From Pseudomonas mucidolens (lineage in GTDB: Bacteria > Pseudomonadota > Gammaproteobacteria > Pseudomonadales > Pseudomonadaceae), in NCBI RefSeq assembly GCF_900106045.1, contig NZ_LT629802.1, positions 1,178,001 to 1,242,000 on the forward strand: a DNA stretch of 64,000 nt, written 5' to 3'. Positions 45,027 to 53,817 of this stretch are shown here, one piece after another. Under the pieces are notes generated by a model that saw only the letters and a list, made by a program, of their open reading frames with translations, was not told the origin of the DNA and ran no database searches. Each line of letters opens with the position of its first letter. The stretch's first letter is position 1. Both the position numbers and the translations under genes were made by a program.

Positions 45027-45986
45027 ATGAGCGATCAATTATTGAAAGTCGTCGTGCGCAAGCGCGAGGAGCAGGGCGAAGGTGTCGTCGTACTGGATCT
45101 GAGCGATCCGTCGGGACAGCCTTTGCCCGCCTTCGAGGCGGGCGCGCATGTCGACATCCACCTCAAGACCGGTCTGGTTCGCCAGTATTCGCTGTGTGGT
45201 GATCCGGCCAACGCCGGCGCCTATCGCTTGGGCGTCCTCAAGGATCCTGCCTCGCGGGGCGGTTCGGTGGCGGTGCATGAATTGCTGCAAGAAGGTCGCG
45301 AAATCGAGATCAGCCTGCCGCGCAATCATTTTCCGCTGGCCAACGATGCCAGGCGCTCGATCCTGATCGGCGGCGGTATCGGCATCACCCCGATGGTTGC
45401 CATGGCCTACGCGCTGAATGCCTGCGACAGCGATTTCGAACTGCATTATTGCGGCCGTTCGCGTAGCCGCAGTGCCTTTCTCGAGGAGCTGGGTAACGCT
45501 GCGTTTGCGTCCAGGTTGCACACTCATTTCGACGACGAAGCCGCCGAACAGAAACTCGACCTGCATAAGGTGCTGGGCACCCCCCAGGCCGGCGTACACG
45601 TGTATGTCTGCGGACCGGCCGGTTTTATGGACTGGGTCATCGCCCAGGCGCTGGAATCGGGTTACGCCGACGATCATGTGCACCGCGAATACTTCCAGGT
45701 CGACGTCGACGCCTCGGGAGCCGGTTTCGAAGTGGTGGCCCAGCGTAGCGGCAAGACCGTACAGGTTGCCGAGGGTCAGAGCATCGTCGATGCACTGACT
45801 GCCGTGGGCATCAAGATTGAAGTGTCCTGTGAGCAGGGCGTTTGCGGCACCTGCTTGTGCGACGTTATCGAAGGCGAACCGGATCACCGCGACGTCTATC
45901 TCACGGATGACGAAAAGTCCGCCAATGACCAGATTCTGGTGTGCTGTTCCCGGGCCAAGTCCAAGAAACTGGTGCTGGATATCTGA
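45027..45986 (+). CDS. iacF: Ferredoxin-NAD(P)H reductase IacF (phthalate dioxygenase reductase type)
   Basis: A 319-residue reductase with the FMN/FAD domain first (RQYSLCG, residues 53-59), the NAD-binding domain (GGGIGITPM, 115-123) and a C-terminal plant-type [2Fe-2S] ferredoxin with C268, C273, C276 and a later Cys near 306. This domain order is that of VanB/PDR. It delivers electrons to IacCD. ATG 45027 gives the family start; an 80-base gap separates it from iacE. Confidence 0.9.
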   Translation: MSDQLLKVVVRKREEQGEGVVVLDLSDPSGQPLPAFEAGAHVDIHLKTGLVRQYSLCGDPANAGAYRLGVLKDPASRGGSVAVHELLQEGREIEISLPRNHFPLANDARRSILIGGGIGITPMVAMAYALNACDSDFELHYCGRSRSRSAFLEELGNAAFASRLHTHFDDEAAEQKLDLHKVLGTPQAGVHVYVCGPAGFMDWVIAQALESGYADDHVHREYFQVDVDASGAGFEVVAQRSGKTVQVAEGQSIVDALTAVGIKIEVSCEQGVCGTCLCDVIEGEPDHRDVYLTDDEKSANDQILVCCSRAKSKKLVLDI

Positions 45987-46005
45987 TAGACCGGAGGGTA
46001 AGACC

Positions 46006-46506
46006 ATGGTCGATACAACTGGATTTCGTAACTCAATGGCAATGCTTGGTGGCGCGGTCTCGGTCATCACCACCGATGGCCCCGCGGGTCGTTTCGGCTT
46101 TACCGCTTCGGCGGTGTGCAGCGTGACCGACCAGCCGCCGACGCTGTTGGTGTGCATGAATCGCTCGTCGTTTTCCAACGTGCATTTCAAGAGCAACGGT
46201 GTGCTGAGCGTGAACGTGCTGACCCCGGATCACCAGGAGGTATCGGGGGCGTTCTCCAACCGCAACCTCGATACCGAGCAGCGTTTTTCCTGCGCATCCT
46301 GGAGCACCCTGGAAAGTGGTGCGCCGTTGCTCGATGAATCTCTGGTGAGTTTCGACTGCCGAATCGCCCAGGCTCATGAAGTCGGATCGCACACGATTTT
46401 CTATTGCGAAGTGTTGGGTATTCGTATTGGCGAAAGCCAGGAAGGCCTGGTGTATTTCAATCGTGCCTACCACCGTTTGGGAGATGCTTCTAAAGCCACT
46501 TCCTGA
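46006..46506 (+). CDS. iacG: Flavin reductase IacG
   Basis: A 166-residue flavin_reduct protein (FMN-binding split barrel), similar to HpaC. GRFGFTASAVCSVTDQPPTL is the typical N-terminal block and YHRLG the C-terminal one. CCGGAGGG precedes ATG 46006. It supplies reduced flavin to IacA. Last gene of the iac run; the porin gene follows after about 230 bases. Confidence 0.9.
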   Translation: MVDTTGFRNSMAMLGGAVSVITTDGPAGRFGFTASAVCSVTDQPPTLLVCMNRSSFSNVHFKSNGVLSVNVLTPDHQEVSGAFSNRNLDTEQRFSCASWSTLESGAPLLDESLVSFDCRIAQAHEVGSHTIFYCEVLGIRIGESQEGLVYFNRAYHRLGDASKATS

Positions 46507-46733
46507 GATTGTTCGAGCCCAAAGATACCGATAAGACTTTCCATAATCGTTGAGTGTCAAAAATAATTATAAAGCGGCTGTCGCTGTTCTGGCGAACGGC
46601 TGAGTTACGACTTTTTTGCAGTAAGTGGTTATAAAAACAATACTGCGGATTGACTGCCAAAGTTGCACTTTTGCTGAGTTTATCTGCTTCCACTAGTCGT
46701 GCCTTTGCGCATGTAAAAAAGAAGGAAAGTTTG

Positions 46734-48011
46734 ATGTTTCAAAAGAACTGGGCAAGCCGTGGCGTCACCGCTGCGGCGGTGATGGGGATCTTCACACCTA
46801 TGGTTGCGCACGCCGACTTCGTAGACGACAGCCAAGTCAGTCTGGGGATGCGCAACTTCTATATTGACCGCGATTTCAAACAGCACGACGCGCCGCAATC
46901 ACGGATCGGCAGTTGGACCCAAGGCTTCGATTTTCGCGCTATCTCGGGTTACACCGAAGGCACGCTGCAGTTTGGCTTGGACCTCTCGGCGCAGTACGCC
47001 TATCGCCTGGACGGCGGCGGTGGCCGGGGGCCCGACACGATCATCCCGTACGACACCAGCAAGGGTGAGCAAGTGCGCGACTATGGCCGTGCAGCGCTCA
47101 CGGGGAAAGTTCGTTACAACAAGACCGAACTGAAAATCGGTGAACTTCGTCCGACGTTGCCGGTGGCTTACATGGACGATTCGCGGCAACTGATAACCAC
47201 TTACCACGGTGTGCAGATCGAGTCCAAAGAGGTGACTAATCTGACGCTGACCGGTGGCCGTTTTACCGAAATCAGTTCCCGGGAATCCTCCAATACCGAG
47301 AAGATGTACTTGTTCAATGGTCCCAACGTTAAACACCGCAGTGACGGTTTGAACTTCGGTGGTGCCACGTATGCGTTTACCCCGAACTTGTCCGGTACGT
47401 ATTTCTTCGGTCAGCTGGAAGATATCTATAAGCAACACTATCTGGGCTTGACCTACAACCATGATCTGGGTGCCGGTTACGGTTTGAAAACAGACCTGCG
47501 CTACTTCAATAACAGTGAAGACGGCAAGGCGCTGTATGGTGATATCGACAATAAGTCCTACGGGGTCATGACCACCCTGAAAAAGGGCGCCCATGCTTTC
47601 GGTGTCGGCTATCAGCGCATGCTCGGCGAAACGACATTCCCGACGCTCAACGGTTATGCGCCGCAACCTTACCTGGTGAACTGGTCGACGGTGGCGTTCG
47701 TCAAGCCGAACGAAAGCTCCTGGCAACTGCGTTATGACTACAACTTCGCGGGCGTCGGTTTGCCGGGGCTGAAACTGATGACGCGCTACATGCGCGGCAC
47801 CGGTGTCGACCGGGGCAACAATGCCCTTGACCAGAACGTCGAAAGTGAACGCAACATCGTACTCGGCTATGTGGTGCAAAGCGGGCCGCTCAAGGACGTC
47901 GGTTTCGAATGGCGTCGCATCGACGTCAAGACGCGCTTTGGCAATGGCAGTGCGTCGGGTGCGGATTATCAGGAAAACCGCCTGGTCACCACCTACATCT
48001 GGAAGTTCTGA
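46734..48011 (+). CDS. OprD-family porin (paralogue of the porin at 60448)
   Basis: A 425-residue porin with signal peptide (about 27 residues, cleavage near AHA) and the typical first strand FVDDSQVSLGMRNFYIDRDF. The last residues end in WKF. ATG 46734 follows GAAGGAAAG. It shares long near-identical stretches with the porin at 60448 (for example EKMYLFNGP and the region around the sequence TFPTLNGYAPQPYLVNWS). It follows the iac operon on the same strand and is closed by a terminator. Probable outer-membrane entry for indole-3-acetate or a related acid. Confidence 0.9.
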   Translation: MFQKNWASRGVTAAAVMGIFTPMVAHADFVDDSQVSLGMRNFYIDRDFKQHDAPQSRIGSWTQGFDFRAISGYTEGTLQFGLDLSAQYAYRLDGGGGRGPDTIIPYDTSKGEQVRDYGRAALTGKVRYNKTELKIGELRPTLPVAYMDDSRQLITTYHGVQIESKEVTNLTLTGGRFTEISSRESSNTEKMYLFNGPNVKHRSDGLNFGGATYAFTPNLSGTYFFGQLEDIYKQHYLGLTYNHDLGAGYGLKTDLRYFNNSEDGKALYGDIDNKSYGVMTTLKKGAHAFGVGYQRMLGETTFPTLNGYAPQPYLVNWSTVAFVKPNESSWQLRYDYNFAGVGLPGLKLMTRYMRGTGVDRGNNALDQNVESERNIVLGYVVQSGPLKDVGFEWRRIDVKTRFGNGSASGADYQENRLVTTYIWKF

Positions 48012-48086
48012 AATCCCCCGGGAGTCGTTCGTGGCTTCCGGGTCTGTCCGCGCATCCGCGCACTTTTTTAACGCTGGTTTTGCTTC

Positions 48087-48115
48087 GCCCGGATGGCGTC
48101 TCCCGGGCTTTTTTT
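48087..48115 (+). terminator. Rho-independent terminator after the iac-side porin
   Basis: Stem GCCCGG/CCGGGC around a 10-base loop and a run of seven T. It separates the porin from the FMN dehydrogenase gene. Confidence 0.75.
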
Positions 48116-48148
48116 GCAGCGATTTTTATCCCTTTTCAAGGAAGGTCT

Positions 48149-49330
48149 ATGCGCCGTTTCTATACCGGCTCCGATTTGAATCGTGTTCACAGCATTGCCG
48201 AACTAGCCGACATGGCCCGGCGACGCTTGCCTTACTTCGCCTGGGAATACCTCAGCGGTGGTGCGGAGGCCGAACTGACGCTCAAGGATAATCTCGCCGC
48301 GTTCAGTGCCTATGGCCTGCACGCCAGAGCCATGGTGCCGTGCCATGCTCCCGACACGTCCCGTGTCTTGCTCGGCCGGGTGCTGCCAATGCCGATGCTA
48401 ATCGGGCCGACGGGCTATAACGGCTTGCTGTACCGCGATGCCGACATCCACTTGGCCAGGGCGGCGACGGCGCGTGGTTTGCCGTTCACCCTGAGTACCG
48501 CGTCCAACACTTCACTGGAAGACCTTGTCACCGCTGTGCCTGGGGTCGACCTGTGGTTCCAGCTGTACGCCATGCGCGATCCGCAGGTGCAAAAAGATCT
48601 GCTGCAGCGGACCGCCGGCGCAGGTTGCCGGACTCTGGTATTGACCTGTGATGCGATGGTGCTGGGCAATCGCGAATGGGACCGGCGCAATTTCGCCAGG
48701 CCCCGGCAGCTGACATGGCGCAACAAGTTCGACGTGGTCCGCCACCCGCGTTGGCTCAAACAGGTGCTGTGGCCCTCGGGGCTGCCCGGCATGGGCAACC
48801 TCGAACCTTACTTGCCGCCGAGCGAGCGTAATCCGCTGGGTTCGATGGCGTTTATCGGCCAGCAGATGGATACCTTCCTCGACTGGGACATGCTGGCGCG
48901 TTTGCGTGACCAATGGGGCGAGCGACTATTGCTCAAGGGCGTGTTGCATCCGGCAGATGTGGAGCGTGTCATCGCCCTCGGCCTCGATGGAGTGGTGGTG
49001 TCCAATCACGGCGGCCGCCAATTGGACGGCTCCCTTGGCAGTCTCGACGCACTGGCGGCCATCGCCCCCCAGGCAAAGGGCAAGCTAAGCCTGCTGCTCG
49101 ACGGTGGGATTCGGCGTGGCAGCGATATCGTCAAAGCGCTCGCTCTTGGGGTCGATGCCGTGCTGCTCGGGCGGTCCGCTTTGTACGGCGTGGCGGTAGC
49201 GGGTGAAACCGGTGTTGGCCGGGCGCTGGACGTGTTGACGGATGAACTTGCACTGACCATGAACCTGATGGGCTGCACCCATCTCAACCATCTTGACCGC
49301 GACAGCGTGTTCCAGCGTCGACGCACCTGA
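48149..49330 (+). CDS. FMN-dependent alpha-hydroxy-acid dehydrogenase (LldD/MdlB family)
   Basis: A 393-residue (beta/alpha)8 flavoprotein, the same length as (S)-mandelate dehydrogenase MdlB. Characteristic blocks: PMLIGPTGYNGLLY near residue 82, FTLSTASNTSLEDL near 113, the active site SNHGGRQLDG (His base) near 286, and the phosphate loop RRGSDIVKALALG. ATG 48149 follows AAGGAAGG. It oxidises a 2-hydroxy acid (mandelate, lactate or an indole analogue) to the 2-oxo acid. Which one is not clear. Confidence 0.88.
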   Translation: MRRFYTGSDLNRVHSIAELADMARRRLPYFAWEYLSGGAEAELTLKDNLAAFSAYGLHARAMVPCHAPDTSRVLLGRVLPMPMLIGPTGYNGLLYRDADIHLARAATARGLPFTLSTASNTSLEDLVTAVPGVDLWFQLYAMRDPQVQKDLLQRTAGAGCRTLVLTCDAMVLGNREWDRRNFARPRQLTWRNKFDVVRHPRWLKQVLWPSGLPGMGNLEPYLPPSERNPLGSMAFIGQQMDTFLDWDMLARLRDQWGERLLLKGVLHPADVERVIALGLDGVVVSNHGGRQLDGSLGSLDALAAIAPQAKGKLSLLLDGGIRRGSDIVKALALGVDAVLLGRSALYGVAVAGETGVGRALDVLTDELALTMNLMGCTHLNHLDRDSVFQRRRT

Positions 49331-49469
49331 GCACGCGTGCAACGTAGTCCGGCCGCGCGCCCGATCAACAGGTCATTGCGTTGCAGAAACGGAATGACAC
49401 TTGCGCGTTTCGGGCAGTGGGGCGTCGGGGCCATTGCTAGCATCGAGGCTCTTCTACAGGAGTGCATTC

Positions 49470-50570
49470 ATGAATATCAGTGTTATCGGCGGCGGTCACG
49501 GTTGCTATGCGGCAGCGATAGAGCTGGCGGAAAAAGGCCATTCAGTGCGCCTGTGGCGCCGGGACAGTGCCGCGCTGGAAAAACTGCAAGGTCTCGGTCA
49601 TCTGGTGGTGCGCGACTTTCGTGGCGAACGCCAGCTGAGCCTGGGGCAGCCCGGCAACGCCCTGACTTTGACTGCCGACCTGGCGCAAGCTGTGGCCGAT
49701 GCACAGTTGTTGGTCATCGCCTTGCCGTCGACATCCCACGAAGCTCTTGCCAGTGAATTGGCTCCGCTGTTGCGGGACGGGCAAGTTGTGTTTCTGCCGC
49801 CGGGCACCTTCGGCAGCATGGTGTTTGCCCAAGCGATGGCGAAGGTGGGGAATCGCAGCCAGGTGGCGTTCGCCGAAACCGGCACCTTGCCCTATCTGGC
49901 GCGCAAGCATGGCGATAATCAGGTGGTGATCAGCGGCTATGCGACTCGTCTGCCGACCGGGGTTTTTCCGAGTCGTTTGAGCGAGTCGGCGTTTGCTGTT
50001 TTGCGCGAGGCTTACCCCAGCGTGGAACCCATCGAAGACGCCCTCAGTGGCGCACTGATGAACGCCGGACCGATTATTCACCCACCCTTGATCCTCATGA
50101 ACGCCGGTCCCCTTGAACATTTCGAGACCTGGGACATTCACAATGAGGGCACGGTGCCTTCGATTCGTCGCGTGACCAATGCCCTCGATGCCGAACGTAT
50201 CGCCGTTCGTGAAGCGCTGGGCTATGGCGCGCCGCATTTCCCTCTGGCCGATCACTACGCCACCGACGGCGATGAGTGGATGTATGGTCGCGGCGCCCAC
50301 GGCAAACTGACCGACAGCGGCGACTGGCGTGAAGACATTGACCTGCAAAAGCACCGCTACATGCTCGAAGACACACGACTGGGCTTGTCGTTTCTGGTGT
50401 CGGTCGGGCGCTGGGCCAGCGTGCCGACGCCGGTTGCGCAAGGCTTGTTGAGCCTGGCCACGGTGGTCAGTGGCATTGACCTGTATGCACAGGGTCGGAC
50501 GTTGGAAAACCTCGGACTGGATCAACTGAGTCGCAGCGAAATGGCGCAGTGCCTGAACCAGGGATTGTAG
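49470..50570 (+). CDS. NAD/NADP octopine/nopaline dehydrogenase-family protein
   Basis: A 366-residue protein with Rossmann GGGHGCYAAAIELAEKG at residues 7-23 and the all-helical opine-dehydrogenase domain (GPIIHPPLILMNAG near residue 200, with the conserved His). The start is fixed by CAGGAG upstream of ATG 49470. True opine dehydrogenases condense an amino acid with a 2-keto acid; in catabolism they oxidise opines. It is two bases before the 3-hydroxyacyl-CoA dehydrogenase gene, so they are co-transcribed. Function in this context unknown. Confidence 0.85.
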   Translation: MNISVIGGGHGCYAAAIELAEKGHSVRLWRRDSAALEKLQGLGHLVVRDFRGERQLSLGQPGNALTLTADLAQAVADAQLLVIALPSTSHEALASELAPLLRDGQVVFLPPGTFGSMVFAQAMAKVGNRSQVAFAETGTLPYLARKHGDNQVVISGYATRLPTGVFPSRLSESAFAVLREAYPSVEPIEDALSGALMNAGPIIHPPLILMNAGPLEHFETWDIHNEGTVPSIRRVTNALDAERIAVREALGYGAPHFPLADHYATDGDEWMYGRGAHGKLTDSGDWREDIDLQKHRYMLEDTRLGLSFLVSVGRWASVPTPVAQGLLSLATVVSGIDLYAQGRTLENLGLDQLSRSEMAQCLNQGL

Positions 50571-50572
50571 GC

Positions 50573-51583
50573 ATGAGCGCCGATCTGCAGCGTATCTGCA
50601 TCGTCGGCGCCGGGCGCATGGGCGAAGGCATTGCCTTGGCGTTCATGTTCGCCGGACTGCCAGTGACCCTGATTGATATCAAGCAACGCGATGAGGCGGC
50701 GCAGGACCGCTATTTCCGACAGATCGAGGACCATTTGCGCGGCGAACTGGCAACACATGCGCGCTTGGGGTCACTCGATCCGGCACAAGCCGAGCAGGCG
50801 ATGAGTCATTTGCACCTGAGTGGCCGCGAGGGCAGCGGCGGCGATTTGCAAAGCGCCGCCGTGGTGTTTGAAGCGGTGCCTGAAGTGCTTGAGCTCAAGG
50901 CCCAGACTTTCGCCTGGCTGAGTGCGGCGTGCGGCGATGAAACGGTGATTGCATCGACCACGTCGACCTTCCTGGTGACGCAGTTGGCGGCACTGGTCAC
51001 GCACCCGCAACGCTTCGTCAATGCCCATTGGCTGAACCCGGCGTTGCTGATGCCGCTGGTCGAAGTCAGCCGCAGCCAGGACACCTGTCCGCAGGTGGTG
51101 CAACGCCTGATGGCATTGCTCAAACGGATCGGCAAAGTGCCCGTGCAATGCTCCCCGGCAGCGGGTTACATCGTGCCGAGAATCCAGGCGCTGGCGATGA
51201 ATGAAGCGGCGCGAATGGTTGAGGAGGGTGTGGCCAGCGCCGAGGATATCGATACCGCGATTCGCGTCGGTTTCGGCCTGCGTTTCTCCGTGCTGGGGAT
51301 GCTCGAGTTTATCGACTGGGGCGGCGGGGACATTCTGTTTTATGCCTCGCATTATCTGGCTGAAGCCATCGATCCGCGCTTCCTGCCGCCCAAGGTCATT
51401 GCCGAGAATATGGCCCAAGGGCGCAACGGACTGCGCGAAGGTCAGGGATTTTATGATTACCAGGACGTTGACCTGGAAGCCTACAAACTGCAGAGGTTGG
51501 GTGAGTTCACCCGCAAGCTCGAGTTGATGGGGCTGTCGCCGGTGTTTAACGGTGGCGTGGCAACGTCCAGCGCGCGGAGCTGA
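50573..51583 (+). CDS. 3-hydroxyacyl-CoA dehydrogenase family protein
   Basis: A 336-residue protein with the NAD loop VGAGRMGEGIALAF at residues 10-23, the catalytic His in NAHWLNPALLMPLVEV near 150, and a C-terminal helical domain (3HCDH_C). Single-domain size, as in 3-hydroxybutyryl-CoA or carnitine dehydrogenases. It starts 2 bases after the opine-dehydrogenase-like gene stop. Probably oxidises a hydroxy acid, not necessarily a CoA ester. Confidence 0.87.
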   Translation: MSADLQRICIVGAGRMGEGIALAFMFAGLPVTLIDIKQRDEAAQDRYFRQIEDHLRGELATHARLGSLDPAQAEQAMSHLHLSGREGSGGDLQSAAVVFEAVPEVLELKAQTFAWLSAACGDETVIASTTSTFLVTQLAALVTHPQRFVNAHWLNPALLMPLVEVSRSQDTCPQVVQRLMALLKRIGKVPVQCSPAAGYIVPRIQALAMNEAARMVEEGVASAEDIDTAIRVGFGLRFSVLGMLEFIDWGGGDILFYASHYLAEAIDPRFLPPKVIAENMAQGRNGLREGQGFYDYQDVDLEAYKLQRLGEFTRKLELMGLSPVFNGGVATSSARS

Positions 51584-51704
51584 CGTGTGATCGCGACAGC
51601 TTCACGGCCTGGTTACACAACCGGCGCGCCGCAACGGCGGCGTCGGTTTTTCGTTGTGGATGAAGGTCATCCACGCACCTGCCTGGTCCTGAATCGAGGT
51701 TGTC

Positions 51705-52328
51705 ATGAAGCTGTATGAGTTGATCACGTTCACCGTACGCGTGCGCACTGTCGCCACCGCCATGGATTGTCTGGAGCAGCGCCTGGCCGCCGATGACGCC
51801 AGGGTGAAATTGATGGGTTGCTGGGTGTCGGAGATCGGCCCGTTGAATCAGATCGCGGTGTTGCGCGGTTTTGCCGACGAGGCGTCCCGTCAGGCTGAGC
51901 GCGAACGTTATCTGTCGAGTGCCGACGCGTTTGGCATCGAGGCGTGTATGACGGACATGCGCGTGGAAAACTACACGTTGTTTCCCTTTATCCAGCCGCT
52001 GCCTGCCGGGCACCACGGGCCGTTCTACGAACTTCGCATCTACGATCTGGTGCCGTCGGGCCTGGCACCCACGCTCAAGGGCTGGGAAAAAGCCGTAGGG
52101 CCAAGAACCGGTGCGCAATACTCCCCGGTGTATGCCGCTTTCTACGCCACCGACGGTCAGTTGCCGCGTTACCTGCACATCTGGCCCTACGCCTCGCTCG
52201 AACAACGCCTGGACGTGCGTACCCGCGCCGTGCAGGACGGCGTCTGGCCGCCGGAAAACTCAGGCCCGCAATTGCGCGACATGCATTCGACGATCTACCT
52301 GCCGGCGAGCTTTTCGCCGCTGCAATAA
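51705..52328 (+). CDS. NIPSNAP-family protein
   Basis: A 207-residue protein with two ferredoxin-like alpha/beta halves. The first opens with MKLYELITFTVRVRTV, the second with FYELRIYDLVPSG near residue 107, the repeated pattern of NIPSNAP (dimeric alpha/beta barrel). Such proteins are found beside catabolic oxygenases but have no agreed activity. Convergent with the ABC transporter genes. A CCCC-GAA-GGGG hairpin without T-run lies in the short gap. Confidence 0.8.
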   Translation: MKLYELITFTVRVRTVATAMDCLEQRLAADDARVKLMGCWVSEIGPLNQIAVLRGFADEASRQAERERYLSSADAFGIEACMTDMRVENYTLFPFIQPLPAGHHGPFYELRIYDLVPSGLAPTLKGWEKAVGPRTGAQYSPVYAAFYATDGQLPRYLHIWPYASLEQRLDVRTRAVQDGVWPPENSGPQLRDMHSTIYLPASFSPLQ

Positions 52329-52388
52329 AGCCACCGGGGCACCCTTGCACAAGCCCGTTCCCCCGAAGGGGGCCTGCAGCCAAATGAT

Positions 52389-53075
52389 TCAGACCCCCAG
52401 GTAACGCCGGGACAATTCCGGCGTTTCGGCCAGTTGCACCGGTGTGCCGTTCCAGACCTGTCGACCCTTTTCGATGATGTGGTGGCAGTCGACCACCCGC
52501 GCCATTTCCTTGAGGTTCTTGTCGATCACCAGAATCGTCTCGCCCTCGGCTTTCAAACTCGCCAGGCAGCTCCAGATGGTTTCGCGAATGATCGGGGCCA
52601 GGCCTTCGGTGGCCTCATCGAGAATCAGCAATTGCGGGTTGGTCAGCAGGGCGCGGGCGACCACCATCATCTGTTGTTCGCCACCGGAGAGGGTTTTTGA
52701 CAGCTGGTCCTGGCGTTCCTGCAAGCGTGGGAACAACTGATAGATCCGCGGCAGATCCCACTTGCCCCGGGTCGCGGTGGCCAGCAGGTTTTCCCGCACA
52801 CTCAGGCTGCCAAAACCGCGCCGGCCTTCGGGCACCAGCCCTAGTCCGGCCTGGGCGATGCGGTAGGGTGGCGCGCCGCGCATTTCCCGACCGTGGATCA
52901 GGACGCTGCCGGCGGTGGGTTTGAGCAGGCCCATGATCGACTTGACCGTGGTGGTCTTGCCCATGCCGTTGCGCCCGATCAGCGACACCACTTGCCCCTG
53001 TTCGATCTTCAAGTGCATGTCGAACAGCACTTGGCTCAGGCCATAGCCGGCCTGCAATCCACTGACTTCAAGCAT
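52389..53075 (-). CDS. Branched-chain-type ABC transporter ATPase (LivF)
   Basis: A 228-residue ATPase: Walker A GRNGMGKTT near residue 35, signature LSGGEQQMM, Walker B LLILDEAT. The Arg in the P-loop instead of Pro (GRNG) is common among urea/amide-type LivF relatives. Overlaps the livG-like gene by 8 bases. Last gene of the second transporter operon. Confidence 0.91.
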   Translation of the reverse strand: MLEVSGLQAGYGLSQVLFDMHLKIEQGQVVSLIGRNGMGKTTTVKSIMGLLKPTAGSVLIHGREMRGAPPYRIAQAGLGLVPEGRRGFGSLSVRENLLATATRGKWDLPRIYQLFPRLQERQDQLSKTLSGGEQQMMVVARALLTNPQLLILDEATEGLAPIIRETIWSCLASLKAEGETILVIDKNLKEMARVVDCHHIIEKGRQVWNGTPVQLAETPELSRRYLGV

Positions 53076-53817
53076 GTTCTTCTCCCAGGTAGGCGGCGCG
53101 TACTTGCGGGTCGTTGCGAATCTGCTCGACGCTGCCGGTCAGGATGGTTTGGCCGTAGACCAGCACGGTAATGCGATCGGCCAGGGCGAACACGGCGTCC
53201 ATGTCGTGCTCCACCAGCAGGATCGCGTAGCGGCCCTTGAGTTCGAGCAACAGTTGCGTCATGCGTGCCGACTCCTCTGCACCCATGCCTGCCATCGGTT
53301 CGTCGAGCAACAGCACTGAGGCTTCCTGGGCCAGGGCCAGGGCAATTTCCAGCTGCCGCCGTTCGCCGTGGGACAATTCGCTGACCAGCACCTGAGCACG
53401 TGCCGCGAGCCCGACACGTTGCAGATAGTCAGCCGCCGGGTCCAGCAGGCGGCGGTCACTGGTCAGGGGGTTCCACATGCCGAAGGTCTGACCCTCCCGG
53501 GCGGCGATCGCGACGGCGACGTTTTCCAGCAGGGTGAACTCCGGATACAGCTGACTGACCTGGAAGGCGCGCGCCAGGCCGAGGCGAGGGCGTTGATGGG
53601 CGGGCACGTCGGTAATGTCCTGGCCGTTGAGGAAGATCCGCCCCTTGTCCGGGCGGATCTCTCCGGCGATCTGCGAAATCAGTGTCGACTTGCCGGCGCC
53701 GTTGGGGCCGATGATGGCGTGCAGTTCCCCTGGGGCAATATCGAAGCTTGCACCGTTGGTGGCCTTGACCGCGCCGAAGGTTTTTTCCAGATCCTGGATC
53801 GACAGTTGCGGGCTCAT
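53068..53817 (-). CDS. Branched-chain-type ABC transporter ATPase (LivG)
   Basis: A 249-residue ATPase with GPNGAGKST near residue 38, LSHGERRQLE as signature and VLLLDEPMAG as Walker B. Overlaps livM by four bases and livF by 8, so the five transport genes form one translationally coupled set. Confidence 0.91.
   Translation of the reverse strand: MSPQLSIQDLEKTFGAVKATNGASFDIAPGELHAIIGPNGAGKSTLISQIAGEIRPDKGRIFLNGQDITDVPAHQRPRLGLARAFQVSQLYPEFTLLENVAVAIAAREGQTFGMWNPLTSDRRLLDPAADYLQRVGLAARAQVLVSELSHGERRQLEIALALAQEASVLLLDEPMAGMGAEESARMTQLLLELKGRYAILLVEHDMDAVFALADRITVLVYGQTILTGSVEQIRNDPQVRAAYLGEEHA

Noticed and set aside
45039..46196. Minus-strand open frame of 385 codons opposite iacF and iacG
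   Set aside because: Antisense shadow in high-GC DNA, no motif, no ribosome site.
52350..52380. Terminator between the NIPSNAP gene and the ABC genes
   Set aside because: A short CCCC-GAA-GGGG hairpin is there but it has no T-run on either strand, so I did not list it as a feature of its own.
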